64,000 bases of DNA, from NCBI GenBank assembly GCA_943737045.1, contig CALSFV010000304.1, forward strand, positions 1 through 64,000, read 5' to 3'. This DNA comes from Parapristionchus giblindavisi (lineage: Eukaryota; Nematoda; Chromadorea; Rhabditida; Diplogasteridae). Positions 1-36,703 of the stretch are shown in pieces; the first letter of the stretch is position 1, and every line of letters starts with the position of its first letter. The position numbers were made by a program, and so were the translations under genes. The notes beneath the pieces are model-generated. The model worked only from the letters and a program-made list of their open reading frames with translations. It had not been told where the DNA came from and searched no databases.

Positions 1-400
1 GGAGAGGGAGAGGAAAAGGAAGTAGAAGATACATATGTGGCAACATTGACAGAGTGCCCCTCTCGGTTCGGATGACAACTCACGATACATTGAAACGTTT
101 AATAAAATACTAATAATATATTTATTTTATTTATCGTACAGGGTACAAAATGTTGGACTGAGTGGAACTATGGAAATATCTTATTTATTTACAGTATCGC
201 CCGAAAGTATTTTTCCCAAAACAACATAATTTCATTCTCTACAGTGTTTTCTTGAAAAAAACGCATAAAACGATTATTATTATAGCTTTTTCCGTTTTCG
301 TGCCACAGGCCCCAGATCTGCAGCGATATTTTATTTAAATTTTATTTATTTATTTGATACACCCATGACAGGTGCGACAGCAAGTACAGAAACGATAAGA
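1..400. other. AT-rich flank, no gene seen
   Basis: A/T-rich sequence with short runs such as repeated TTTATTTA. No exon with plausible splice sites or protein similarity was recognised on either strand. Confidence 0.4.
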
Positions 401-401
401 A

Positions 402-664
<263 letters not shown>

Positions 665-826
665 GGACTTGGGGAAGGTGGGTCTCCCACGGAACTTCTT
701 GAGCCTTCGATGCATTGACATATTCCACTATTCTCTTTTCTCTTCCGATTCTCTTCCGCAGATCATCACTGCCATGATCATGACCTGATCATGACTGCCT
801 CTCATCGTTCATTTGAAGGAATAAAA

Positions 827-828
<2 letters not shown>

Positions 829-888
<60 letters not shown>
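829..888. repeat. (ATT)n microsatellite
   Basis: About 60 bp of pure ATT triplets, in the opposite orientation to the larger AAT tract just upstream. Confidence 0.95.
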
Positions 889-889
<1 letters not shown>

Positions 890-1039
890 CACGCCAAGGA
901 GTTTGCCATCCTTACATTACGTATTGGCAGGACATTCTAAATATGTTTCAGCCATGTCATAACTAGATCTTCATAACAAGGAAAACTCTGATTATTTTTC
1001 ATTACGAGTATTGAATTTGGTTAATATTTACATTTGAAA

Positions 1040-1480
1040 AGTTCACCCGAGCTAATCTTATTGTTAGCCTCCGCTCTGGCACTCTCAGCGCACGGCGGTT
1101 CAATGAAGAGAAATACCTACATTTAACTTTGGCTTGAAGGCTCTTGCATTACGAAAAATCGGCAAAGTTGATTTGCACTGGGCGGGATTCGAACCTACGA
1201 GGTTCGGATAGATACACAAAAGCTCTACCCACTAAGCCATATCGGCATGTCTCGCGAATCGTAAAACTCGATGATAGGTCTAGTCAGAAGCGAGCGCCCA
1301 GATATACCGTAGTCAACTTTCGCGCTGGGAGAACCTAGATGTTTTAGTGCTTATCATCACTCAGTTTGCGATACTTTCTTTCTCCGGCAAGAGCTTCTTA
1401 GTTACTATCATTGAGCCGCCGTGCAGCGAGAGGCGATTGCCAGCGCGACGAGTTTCAGATTTGCTCGGGCTGTGGCTTTT
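1040..1480. repeat. MITE-B family element enlarged by a tRNA-like insert
   Basis: The left part (about 1045-1110, reading CCCGAGCTAAT and then CCGCTCTGGCACTCTC) and the right part (about 1413-1475, ending in TTGCTCGGGCTG) are inverted relatives of the MITE-B consensus seen at 8925, 29531, 41325 and 44221. Here the arms are separated by about 300 bp that include a tRNA-like sequence, so the element is larger than its roughly 120-bp relatives. Confidence 0.55.
1172..1247 (-). other. tRNA-like sequence (pseudo-tRNA)
   Basis: The minus strand has an A-box-like GGCTTAGTGGGTAGAG and a perfect B box GGTTCGAATCC at normal tRNA spacing. The D arm can fold, but the acceptor arms do not pair and no clean anticodon stem is visible. 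A decayed tRNA or the Pol III promoter head of a SINE fits better than a working tRNA. Confidence 0.55.
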
Positions 1481-1895
1481 GTATGTATCATTTTTCATTT
1501 TCACGAAAAACAGACAATATGACCACACATTTCCCATAAGTAAAAATGATTGACTCTAATAGGCGAGAAAAGGGAGAGGGAGAGGGGTTAGAGATGGAAA
1601 AAGGGGATATGGAGGGAGCGAAAGAGAGGACGGCTAGTGCAGTACGTTCAAAATGAGTGACTTTAGAGGGAAAATAAGGAGAGTAAGATAAAGATGGCCT
1701 TGAACAGAATAGATAGTCACATTTGATTTATACTCTGTAGAATATAATGGATGAAGATACTGGAATCCAATCGTTAATCAAAGCCGTAAGGACAAATCTA
1801 AAAAGGATCGATACAAGGTGAAGGAATAGCTGCAACCTGTTATTCACGGCGCACGATTACTGCTAGGCCAAAGGGATTGAGATTAAGAAAAAATG

Positions 1896-2071
1896 AGGAT
1901 CTCTGGTATTTTTCCTGCCTGGAACCCGGTATAGCGCCATTTTCCCGGTATCGATAGCTGGAACCCGGTAGCGTTTCCAGCCTGGAACCCGATAAATATC
2001 CAGAGTGGATCCATGCGGTTGGCCAGGCTGGAAATATACCGGGTTCCAGGCTGGAAAAAAATACCAGAGAT
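1896..2071. repeat. MITE with CTCTGGTATTT termini, subfamily 1
   Basis: Bounded by inverted ends ATCTCTGGTATTT and AAATACCAGAGAT. The interior is built of short direct and inverted copies of CCTGGAACCCGGTA. The same terminal motif bounds at least four other elements here with unrelated interiors (18.1, 20.6, 34.8 and 46.9 kb). Confidence 0.8.
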
Positions 2072-2254
2072 TCATCTTGGCGCAGGAAATAATCTCACGT
2101 AAGGAAGGTATGGCCGCAGCGCTTTTTTTCAGACATTCTAGGTGATTAAAATCGAATAATACGAAGAAAAAAAACAAGTTTGAAAAGTGAACAAGTGTGA
2201 CCAGGATTTGCAGATATTACATAGATATTATAGATATTATAACAGTATGAGTCA

Positions 2255-3137
2255 TCAATGCAATTCAGAGTAGGGAGATGCGCTGACAAAGATATAAATT
2301 AAATAAATAAATAAAATATAGAAGAAAGGAGACCAGTGAGAGAGGGCACGAGAGCCTGTTCTCTTCATGAAAGACCAGATCTCCGATCTGGCAACGCTCT
2401 CTAGCAGACAAAGACTTGGCATGTCGAAGAGTTTCAAATTAGCTCGGGTGTGACTATAATACAACAGTTCTCTCAAAATTAATGCTGTATCGAGCACATC
2501 AACGATCAAATATTTAATCTTGGCACATTGCCAAGATCACGGAGTGATTACAGTATCCCAAGAGCAATTGAGCACTTTCAGAGTAAACAATTCCTCACCA
2601 ATACTTGCTATGAGGTGTTCAAAATTCGCGAAAAGAAAAGAAAAGGATGTGAGAGAGTAAGTAAAACGAGGAATAGATTTTTTCTGCTTTTCTTTTCTAT
2701 TCACAACTTTTGATCCGAGCAAAGGTCTCGTGCAACATGCACCAATACTAGACCAGCTAAAGATCATGAAGAAATGAGAGAGCACAAAGTGCGAGTGTAG
2801 AAAGAGAGAAGAGAGTGCAGACAGTTAGATGAAGACGAGAGAGTACGCGAAATCGGGAGAGTACGCTTCGAATACACAAGTACCCTCCGCTCCCATAGTT
2901 GCGGCTACTCTAGAAACGGAGACTTGGCGCTGTGCCAAGAGATGATGGCATCGAGCCAAGTTTACACGCAAATAAAGCATGCGCAAAGAGGCTTAGCGTG
3001 AGGGCGGGAGCTAGAGAGTGAAGGAATGAAGAGAGCACAGACAGTTAGAGAATGAGTAAGAGTGGGAGAGGGAAAAAGACTGAAGAGACGGTTAGAGATG
3101 CAGAGATGAGGATTAGAGAAGTAGACAGCGTAAAGTG
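2255..3137. other. Purine-rich repetitive intergenic DNA
   Basis: Long GA-rich stretches of the GAGAGAG type and a fragment of MITE-B sequence (about 2385-2452, containing TTTCAAATTAGCTCGGGTGTG). No exon was recognised. Confidence 0.4.
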
Positions 3138-3650
3138 TTGACATATTTAAAGGGGAAAAAAAGAGCTTTGAGAGGTGAAATATTCAAGCTACAGTAATCC
3201 TCAATTAGTTAATCAATAATCAATATTTTAACGATGAAATGTGTATAAATTTGTCAGCAAAAATAAATAATTTACATATCTTCTCCAAAGAACTCGTAAA
3301 AGTTCCAACAATATCACAGATTAGCAACAACAATGGTACAATCATAATTAAATTATTAGTAAAAATACTGATATAACAAATGAAAGAGCAAAGATCAAAG
3401 ATCAATTTGCTTTGTTGATACAATACATGACAGTTCCCCATTTCCATACACCAAATGAATACAACAAATGTAATGTTAAAGATCGAAGATCAAAGTACAA
3501 AGACGAAAGATCAAAGAACAAAGGTCAAAGATCACTTCTCTTCCCATTCCCACTCATCAAAGCAGAGGTAGTTCACGTCGACGTTGTATCCAGCGGCGCG
3601 CACCTTCAATTTAATATCTATTTTAATGTATCGTTTATGCTGATTTAGCT
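3138..3650. repeat. Segmental duplicate of the 3' end of the RUSF1-like gene
   Basis: Collinear with 40326-40800. It begins in a shared run of GGGAAAAAAAGAGCTTTG type, continues through the shared AATCAATAATCAATATTTTA block and ends just past the copied last exon. Differences are scattered substitutions and small indels, so the copy is not recent. Its right end abuts the giant palindrome. Confidence 0.85.
3532..3603 (-). pseudogene. Orphan copy of the last exon of RUSF1-like gene
   Basis: This matches the terminal exon of the RUSF1 homologue at 40692-40763, reading VRAAGYNVDVNYLCFDEWEW and ending EEK before a TGA stop. The acceptor AATTGAAG is kept and the peptide is unchanged. No other RUSF1 exon was found between here and gene 1, so it is a stranded 3' remnant. 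Where the rest of the gene would be expected, the giant palindrome begins. Confidence 0.85.
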
Positions 3651-5315
3651 TATTGATCGCTAGAAACATCAATGAGCCAACCGGTTCACGGAAGGGCGCG
3701 CTTTTCGAAAATTGAGGAATTCGGAAATAGGTTTCGAACTTGCGTCAAACGGGTAACGAACGAGTCTGAACGTTTATCACTGCACTTTGGGATAGATGAG
3801 TGGCTGTGCTAATTCTTCGCATATCACTTTGCATTCGCACAAGAGGGGTGTAGTGATTTATACGAACATTCGCGGGCTACCATCTTTAAAGGGTGAAAAT
3901 GCTGGATGAGGTGACCAATTCTAACTACAGTAATCGTGAATCATGAACCATCAATCGATCAATTTATCATATCAGATAGTAAAGTCCAGTTGAGTCGGTG
4001 GTATTCATCGTCGTTTGTATTCCGAAATGGTTAGAGAAACAGAAATTTTAGGGGGGGTACCGTGTAGTGGAAGCCAAAACCGCGGTTTGTGATCGCTTAT
4101 TGTAAGGCATTTCTGTGTGAGAGTAAAAAAGTGATTTCAATAAATTTCCTAAATTTTCGCAATGAATTTTCTTTCAATTTACTTTGTTTCTCGTGATATA
4201 CGAATCTTGTATTACCCATGTTTGAGGTAATTTTGAAACCGACGATGGGTAAAATACGCGAAACTTGTCTAAACTAGAAGACCCAACTCTTCATAACCTA
4301 AGGCATAACCAAGCACAACAGCATAAAATTTTTAAAATATTAGAAAGATAAAAATGTTTTAAAAAATTAAATTTAAAACACCCTGTACTCTTAATGTACT
4401 CTGAATTCCGTGAATTACGCACAAATTCTAAATTTCACAAAAAGAATAACCTGAATCATGCACAAATCATGAATTTTGTAAGAGAATCTTGCGATTCAGG
4501 TTGCTTATGGGGCTAGAGCGCCAGACGGCACGAGAAAAGCGAGAGTGTAGACACGCAAGATATTCTGTCGTTTTAAAAATTTTCTCGCAGGTCATTTTCT
4601 CTTGTTCTGTCATACCGTGCTAACCAGAAAAATAGAAAGAAACTAGTTAACCAAGTTTAACACGATCAGGTTATCTTGACTGGACTAGTAAAAATTTGCC
4701 TACAGTACATCGCAAGCTACAGTAATCCTTGATATCCTACCGTTCCACAAACGTTACATTTCATTCTCTCATTTTTCATTTCGACTTTTCGGTCGCTTCC
4801 AATATTTCTTTCACCATGGTAAAAAATGAAATGAAATAGGATTAGGATGATAGAGTATGGGAAAGGAGGAGACAATACTCTCATTTCATCATTCTTTCAA
4901 TCATGATGCGGTTGGTTTTACCACAACCGAGATAAGGATCGGTTACTAAGAGAAATGAATAATGAGTGATGAGGAATGAGAAATGACTAGAATTAATCTG
5001 TAATATCACCTGGGCCAGAAATCAAAGAAGTGCCAAAATTGACGTATATCCAAATTATTTCATCCTAAATTTACAGATTCGACATCTGTTGGTTGTCGCT
5101 CTTATTGCTTTTATATCCCTCAGGACGAACATCTCATACTCTGCATTTTACGCTATGTTTTTTTGTTTTATTGATTAACCAGCCGAGCCCGCACGTTTTA
5201 AACTAACTAACTGCGGATGTAGACCAGGGATGTGCTAGAAAAAATTTCGAGAAAAATTTCTTGAATAAGATTTCTCGATTTTTTTTACATTGAATGCCCG
5301 GGCAAGGACACCAAC

Positions 5316-5665
5316 TCAATGATTAGATGATGGATCCATATGGAGTAATCTCTGCATAAGATTGCGCGATGCAGGGGGTGGAGAAATGGGTGGAGGGACT
5401 GGCCGTTCAGTGGTTACTGTAGATGAGGGAGGATGAGTTACGGTAGGAAGAATAGGAACAACAACTACCGTATCTGGTCGAGGTGATGTTGGTCTGAAAT
5501 TACATAATATAAGATATGATAAAGTAGGCGGAGCCTATCTGAAAAGTACCTCGATGGCGATGGCAGTCGCGCAAGAGGACTGACGGGAATGGGCGATGTG
5601 GTAGCGTGATGACACGTTGACATACACACCGAACCTCCAGTGGGTACTGTAGGCAGTACGCACAT
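5316..5665 (-). pseudogene. P/T/S-rich two-exon gene fragment, left palindrome arm
   Basis: Two putative exons, 5550-5665 and 5316-5493, are joined by a 56-bp intron with a GTACTT donor and a TTTCAG acceptor, keeping one frame. The peptide starts MCVLPTVPTGG, is rich in Pro, Thr and Ser with runs such as PTSPRPDTVVVVP and PPPISPPP, and ends MDPSSNH before TGA. No family was recognised. It is a mirror image of 6063-6388 and is probably a captured host gene piece. A 3' end about 25 bp longer than the mirror copy shows that the arms are diverging. Confidence 0.5.
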
Positions 5666-6062
5666 GCACGAGCAGATGAAGATGAATTAATGGTAGTATT
5701 GGTAGCTCCGCAATTTCAAGGAGGCCAATAATTTGGTCGAAGGGGGGTCAATAATTTGGTGGACCGTAAAAGTTGACCCTAAAATTTGGCTACCAGACAA
5801 GCCCCACTTTTAAAATTGAGTCAATAATTTGGCGGTTGAGTCAATAATTTGGTTCGAAGTTGGGCTGTTATTTGTTGAGTCAATAATTTTGTTTAGCTAA
5901 ATTTTTAGCCAAAGTTTAGCTATAATTTTGGCCAAAGTTGGGCTAAAATTTTGGACTAATTTTTTGGACCAAATTATTGACCCCACTTCGACCAAATTAT
6001 TGGCCTCCCTGAAATTGCGGAGCTACCAATACTACCATTAATTCATCTTCATCTGCTCGTGC

Positions 6063-6388
6063 ATGTGCGTACTGCCTACAGTACCCACTGGAGGTTCGGT
6101 GTGTATGTCAACGTGTCATCACGCTACCACATCGCCCATTCCCGTCAGTCCTCTTGCGCGACTGCCATCGCCATCGAGGTACTTTTCAGATAGGCTCCGC
6201 CTACTTTATCATATCTTATATTATGTAATTTCAGACCAACATCACCTCGACCAGATACGGTAGTTGTTGTTCCTATTCTTCCTACCGTACCTCATCCTCC
6301 CTCATCTACAGTAACCACTGAACGGCCAGTCCCTCCACCCATTTCTCCACCCCCTGCATCGCGCAATCTTATCAGAGATTTTTTCTAA
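6063..6388 (+). pseudogene. P/T/S-rich two-exon gene fragment, right palindrome arm
   Basis: Mirror copy of 5316-5665, with exons 6063-6178 and 6235-6388 and the same 56-bp intron. The peptide is identical until after NLIR. There a small deletion relative to the left arm changes the frame and it stops after RDFF. There is no upstream exon, signal peptide or recognisable domain. Confidence 0.5.
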
Positions 6389-8017
6389 TCATTGAGTTGG
6401 TGTCCTTGCCCGGGCATTCAATGTATACTGTATCTTAGTTCCCTTTTATTCATTCATTCATTTCACGTTTCACACCGAACCGACCCGTGTGGGTTAGGCC
6501 TCATCAGTGGAATGAGCCACACAGGTATTTGTGAGAAAAGTTATGTACAAAAAGGAGTAAGGTGAGAGAGTTTGTAAAAACGAATTGATTTGCAAAGGGA
6601 TAAAAAAAAAGATGAAGTGATATATGTATATCTATACCTGGTCTTCATGATGAATATTATTTATAGTAGTGATGAGTAGTTTAGATGTTGATGTTGTTAG
6701 GTGAGAGTTTGGACGACTATGTTATTTTTGTTGGAAAAGAGAGAAAAAGATTTAAAAACGCATTTTATTATATTTTTTATAATTTTTCTCGAATTTCTCG
6801 AAAAAAAATCGAGAAATCTTATTCAAGAAATTTTTCTCGAAATAATTTGGATATACGTCAATTTTGGCACTTTTTTGATTTCTGGCCCAGGTGATATTAC
6901 AGATTAATTTTAGTCATTTCTCATTCCTCATCACTCATTATTCATTTCTCTTAGTAACCGATCCTTTTCTCGGTTGTGGTAAAACCAACCGCATCATGAT
7001 TGATAGAATGATGAAATGAGAGTATTGTCTCCTCCTTTCCCATACTCTATCGTCCTAATCCTATTTCATTTCATTTTTTACCATGGTGAAAGAAATATTG
7101 GAAGCGACCGAAAAGTCGAGATGAAAAATGAGAGAATGAAATGTAACGTTTGTGGAACGGTAGGACATCAAGGATTACTGTAGCTTGCGATGTACTGTAG
7201 GCAAATTTTTACTAGTCCAGTCAAGATAACCTGATCGTGTTAAACTTGGTTAACAAGTTTCTTTATATTTTTCTGGTTAGCACGGTATGACTGAACAAGA
7301 AAAAATGACCTGCGAGAAAATTTTTAAAACGATAGAATGTCTTGCGTGTCTACACTCTCGCTTTTCTCGTGCCGACTGGCGCTCTAGCCCCATAAGCAAC
7401 CTGAATCGCAAGATTCTCTTACAAAATTCATGATTTGTGTATTCTTTGTGTATTTTCAGGGTATTCTTTTTGTGAAATTTAGAATTTGTGCGTAATTCAC
7501 GGAATTCAGAGTACATTAAGAGTACAGGGTGTTTTAAATTTAATTTTTTTAAACATTTTTATCTATCTATTTTTTTTTAAAATTTTATGCTGTTGTGCTT
7601 GGTTATGCCTTAGGTTATGAAGAGTTGGGTCTTCTAGTTTAGACAAGTTTCGCGTATTTTACCCATCGTCGGTTTCAAAATTACCTCAAACATGGGTAAT
7701 ACAAGATTCGTATATTACGAGAAACAAAGTAAATTGAAAGAAAATTCATTGCGAAAATTTAGGAAATTTATTGAAATCAGTTTACTCTCACACAGAAATG
7801 CCTTACAATAAGCGATCACAGACGGCGGTTTTGGCTTCCACTACACGGTACCCCCCTAAAATTTCTGTTTCTTTAACCATTTCGGAATACAAACGACGAT
7901 GAATACCACCGACTCAACTGGACTTTACTATCTGATATGATAAATTGATCGATTGATGGTTCATGATTCACGATTACTATAGTTAGAATTGGTCACCTCA
8001 TCCAGCATTTTCACCCT

Positions 8018-8367
8018 TTAAAGATGGTAGCCCGCGAATGTTCGTATAAATCACTACACCCCTCTTGTGCGAATGCAAAGTGATATGCGAAGAATTAGCA
8101 CAGCCACTCATCTATCCCAAAGTGCAGTGATAAACGTTCAGACTCGTTCGTTACCCGTTTGACGCAAGTTCGAAACCTATTTCCGAATTCCTCAATTTTC
8201 AAAAAGCGCGCCCTTCCGTGAACCGTTTGGTTCATTGATGTTTCTAGCGATCAATAAGCTAAATCAGCATAAAATAAATAGTGCACTGTATGTAGAATCA
8301 CTTTTGCTACCTTGCTCTCTTCACAGTTTGTTCACGAAAATATTCGTGGGACACCATCGTTAAAGGG
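8018..8367. repeat. tRNA-MITE family element (copy 1)
   Basis: About 350 bp bounded by inverted ends, AAGATGGTAGCCCGCGAATG on the left and ATTCGTGGGACACCATCGTT on the right. Inside, at about 8110-8180, are a degenerate A box and a B-box relative GTTCGAAACC. The same architecture is found at 20019-20353 and 48519-48866, where the tRNA-like part is best preserved. Confidence 0.7.
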
Positions 8368-8481
8368 AGCGTAACCTCTCTCAATGGTCTCTTCGACGCG
8401 CAATGCTCTCTCGTTGTTAGAGAACAGAGAAATAGTGTGCGCAATGAAGAGGCCATTGAGTGAGGTTACGCTCCCTTTAAC
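8364..8481. repeat. MITE-A family palindrome
   Basis: About 118 bp, nearly fully self-complementary, with ends AAAGGGAGCGTAACCTCTCT and its complement and a centre of GTTGTTAGAGAACAGAGAAA. Other copies lie at 33676-33796, 41206-41326, 57195-57303 and 57630-57733. Confidence 0.85.
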
Positions 8482-8484
8482 TCT

Positions 8485-9522
8485 CTTATTGTCAGCACTT
8501 CTCACAATCCATATTTCTCTAATGATGTGGCTAACAGTCCCTTCAGGTTCCTTCCCTCTCTCTCTCCCCTCGCTCTCTCCACTTCTCCCTCTATTTCTGA
8601 CCCTTATTCGCTATCAACTCTCCCTTTATATGTGACTCGAGAGAGTGGACCTTCCTCCAAGTGAGTAGAGACGCAGAGAAAGCGAGAGCTGTAAAGTGAA
8701 GATCACGGACGGGACACACAAGCAAAACAGACGTTCGTCCCTTTTTGGCAAATCACCATATGCAAATCAAAGTTCAAAAATCTTTTTCTTTAAATATTAA
8801 GAGTAATTGCTAAATGCGAATGCGAAATATTAATAAAAGTCTGATTCAGAAGTATTAACTGACATAAAGGAGTATACGCCGGATTTTGGCGCTTGTTCCG
8901 CAAATGTGCACACTTGCCACACCCTCTTTAAAGCAACACCCCAAGCTAATTTTACTCTCCGCATTGGCAATACTCTCTCGTAGACAAAGAAAGCGAGAGA
9001 GTATGGCCAGAGCGGAGAGTTTCAAATTAGCTTGGGGTGTCGCTTTAAGCCCCGCCCCCCCCCCCCCCCTCCAACCGTGCACTGCGTACTCTCACATGTC
9101 TGAACGCTCTCTCACCTCTCTCTCTCGGCATGTTGCAGAAGAGAGTGCGCGTGGCTTGTTGTATACAGCTTTAAAAGCGTATTCTGTGATCGCTTTTGTT
9201 TTTGTCTTTTGTCGCTTTTCCACATATATAGGAAAAGTTGCTGCATTGGTTGAGTGCTTTCATATCTCAGCAGGCTTTATTGTAGTTTGTAGGCGTTTCC
9301 AAAGCTAGCCGTATCTTATTACATTTGATCACATTGTTCAATCTTCATTCATCAATTTGATAATTTATTCCACTTCAATAAATCACAAATATTCCATCTT
9401 TCCATATGATTCACTAAGGATACCGTCTCATCTGACCATTTTGTATTATTATATACAAAAATATTGCATTTTCCATGTATCAAACCGCGTTTTGCTAGAA
9501 AAAAATGAAAATTAACTTTCAG
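8485..9522 (+). promoter_or_regulatory. Duplicated 5' flank of gene 1
   Basis: This interval aligns with 46455-47349 upstream of gene 2. Shared blocks include CCATATTTCTCTAAT, GACCCTTATTCG, GGTTGAGTGCTTTCATATCT and the last 170 bp before the start codon. The shared block shows that the promoter region was part of the gene duplication. No TATA box or known factor site is claimed. TTTCAG immediately before the ATG could serve as a trans-splice acceptor. A MITE-B copy sits inside at 8925-9051, with a poly-C tract just after it. Confidence 0.5.
8925..9051. repeat. MITE-B family palindrome
   Basis: About 125-bp hairpin element with ends AAAGCAACACCCCAAGCTAA and its near complement, and a centre of CTCTCGTAGACAAAGAAAG. 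Copies lie at 29531-29651, 41325-41446 and 44221-44342, with partial ones at about 46375-46450, 2385 and 1040. Confidence 0.85.
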
Positions 9523-34621
<25,099 letters not shown>

Positions 34622-34822
34622 ATAAATACTTTTTTTTGTGAATCACGTCAATCTAATTGTTATCCACAACATCAACATTACTTTTTTACGTTACTTTTTT
34701 TGAATTTGAATATGCAAAAGTGCTCGTTGGGTGTGAGATATCAATGCACGAAATACCGCTTTGATCGATATGGATACTGTGGAAAGTTGACCTAGCAAAT
34801 AATGATATGTTGTCACAACTTC

Positions 34823-35057
34823 TCTGGTATTTCAAAACTTAAAGTCTACTTAAAATACGTCACTGACTTAATGTTTACTTTAAGTAAACTTCAAGTGAGT
34901 GACGTCACATTTTCATTTTAAGTAGACTTGCGTCTTACTTTAAGTAGACTTACGTAGTGACGTCACACTTTAAGTAGACTTACGTTTCACTTTACGTAGA
35001 CTTACAAGTCTACTTAAAGTGAAAGTGCAAGTAGATTTTAAGTTTTGAAATACCAGA
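34823..35057. repeat. MITE with CTGGTATTT termini, subfamily 3 (copy 1)
   Basis: About 235 bp, ends CTCTGGTATTTCAAAACTTA and TAAGTTTTGAAATACCAGAG. The interior consists of direct and inverted AAGTCTACTT/AAGTAGACTT and GACGTCAC motifs. Related to 46910-47099. Confidence 0.9.
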
Positions 35058-35997
35058 GTTACTACAGTACTCCTAAAACTATGGGTACCTCTCATTCAAT
35101 GAATATCGCATTCAGTCATGTGTTCTACGCATAATCAGAGAATTAAAACGCACTCTCCCTATAAACGCACTCTCCCTATTTTTTTTTTTCTCCCAACAGC
35201 GGAGGGGCAGCGGCAGGGTGAGGGCACAAAGTTTCAAAATCATCCTAGACCGTTCATATTTGGTGGTTAGAGTCCCTAGGGGTGGGATACACTTCAGCCA
35301 AAAAATTGACTCGAAATATCGATTTTTGATCTACCAAAAGTGAAAATTTCAAACTGATTTTTTCCAATCATGTCATATATCATTCGAAAGAGCGTTGAAA
35401 GTTATGTAAAACTGACAAGTTTCAAAAGATTTCGTTCATTGGTTTTTGAGAAAACTCAGCTTTTATGAAAAATGGCCAGATTTTTTTCCTTTCATTAAAT
35501 AGCAGACCACATTCCTATCATTTCCAGGCTCTGCGCAGTTGATATTTTATGTAAAAATGGGTGGGCTATCCGAATATCACAACTATTTTTACCATCTCCA
35601 AACTCAAACATGTCATATTGGCAAAAAACGAGAGTCTTTTAACGCCCGAATCATCGACGCAGGTTCGAATCCTGCTGCGGGTGAAAATTTTTGCAAACTT
35701 TTTTTAGTTCCTTTCTGACTTCTAATCAACTTTTCCCATATTTTTAGACTGTTTAAAGTGGATTTCAGATCGAACAATATCTAAATTGCGATGTTCTGAA
35801 AGTGTAAGTTGCTTTTGAAAAATATTTATATTAATAAATACATTTGAGACATCAAGCACAACCATCGTCATCATTTGAATCATCTTCCTCAACAGAGTTG
35901 ACATCGGTAAGTTCTCCATCCATCAATTCAATTGTTTCTTCCATGTTGTTGAGCAGGGATACGCGCTCAAGACGAAGAAATTGGCAACTCGATAAAC

Positions 35998-36511
35998 TGA
36001 AAAGGCGAAGGATTTTGTCATCAAGCTATTCGATGAGGGACTCAATAAGGGAACCAAAGTGTCAGCTGAAGATGGTGAGAAAATAATGCGTGAATCGTTA
36101 AACCAGGATGGCTCGAGAATGTTTTCGCCCGAAGAAAGGTTGAGTGCTCGCCAGATCAGCTCATATTATAGTCGCATCAAATCTGCAAGAACCATGGCAT
36201 CTGTTAACATTGACAAAAAGAGAAGGCAAAGTGGAATCAGAGCAAAACGTTCTACAATCGATGAGGAGAATGATGAACTAAATTTCGATACAGAATGGAG
36301 GAAATTGTTGATTGAATTGGATACGAACGAAGTTGATGCAATTGATGATGAAGCGTTGATATCTGATGCTGATCTTGTGGTCACTTCCATCAGAAACAAC
36401 ATAAATGAAATTTTCAACATGGAAGAAACAATTGAATTGATGGATGGAGAACTTACCGATGTCAACTCTGTTGAGGAAGATGATTCAAATGATGACGATG
36501 GTTGTGCTTGA
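35998..36511 (+). CDS. Acidic hypothetical ORF, 5'-truncated, in foldback element
   Basis: The open frame runs from just after an in-frame TAA near 35995 to the TGA at 36509-36511, with no ATG before IMRESLNQ. Readable parts are KDFVIKLFDEGLNKGTK, FSPEERLSARQISSYYSRIK, a basic stretch KKRRQSGIRAKRS and an acidic tail VEEDDSNDDDGCA. The 3' end is mirrored in the left arm. No family was recognised. The lack of a start and the abrupt left border at the arm junction suggest a captured gene fragment rather than a working gene. Confidence 0.4.
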
Positions 36512-36534
36512 TGTCTCAAATGTATTTATTAATA

Positions 36535-36703
36535 CAGTACAGCCCGATCTCCTTTTGTACACGAGTTACACTGCGGAAACTCATGATTAAGACTTTGAGA
36601 ATCGAAAAGTATTCAGTACCCGCAGAAATAAATGATGAGCGCAAATGAGCGCCTCTGCGCGCCACAGTGTAACTCGTGTACAAAAGGAGATCGGGCTGTA
36701 CTG
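36535..36703. mobile_element. Nested 169-bp MITE with TA target duplication
   Basis: Perfect inverted ends of about 39 bp beginning CAGTACAGCCCGATCTCC, flanked on each side by TA. The left arm of the host foldback element lacks it, so the empty site can be read directly: TTAATA continuing into AATATTT. TA duplication and CAG ends fit a Tc1/mariner-mobilised MITE. Confidence 0.92.

Larger units (their letters stand above)
3638..8272. repeat. Giant imperfect palindrome (about 2.2-kb arms)
   Basis: The left arm runs from GCTGATTTAGCTTATTGATC at about 3638. It is reverse-complementary, with small indels, to the right arm ending in GATCAATAAGCTAAATCAGC at about 8272. The arms meet near 5.85-5.95 kb in a short AT-rich spacer with repeats of CCAAATTATTG. 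Each arm contains a mirrored two-exon P/T/S-rich gene fragment and subrepeats found elsewhere (for example at 52.2 kb). On the right side a tRNA-MITE (8018-8367) extends past the arm end. On the left that MITE is cut at 3638. Confidence 0.9.

Noticed and set aside
8886..9308. 140-codon plus-strand ORF
   Set aside because: It runs through a MITE-B palindrome and a poly-C tract, and its remainder aligns with non-coding promoter sequence of gene 2.
35998..36511. Viral or retrotransposon gene
   Set aside because: No reverse transcriptase, protease, integrase or capsid motif is visible. Only a basic segment and an acidic tail can be described.
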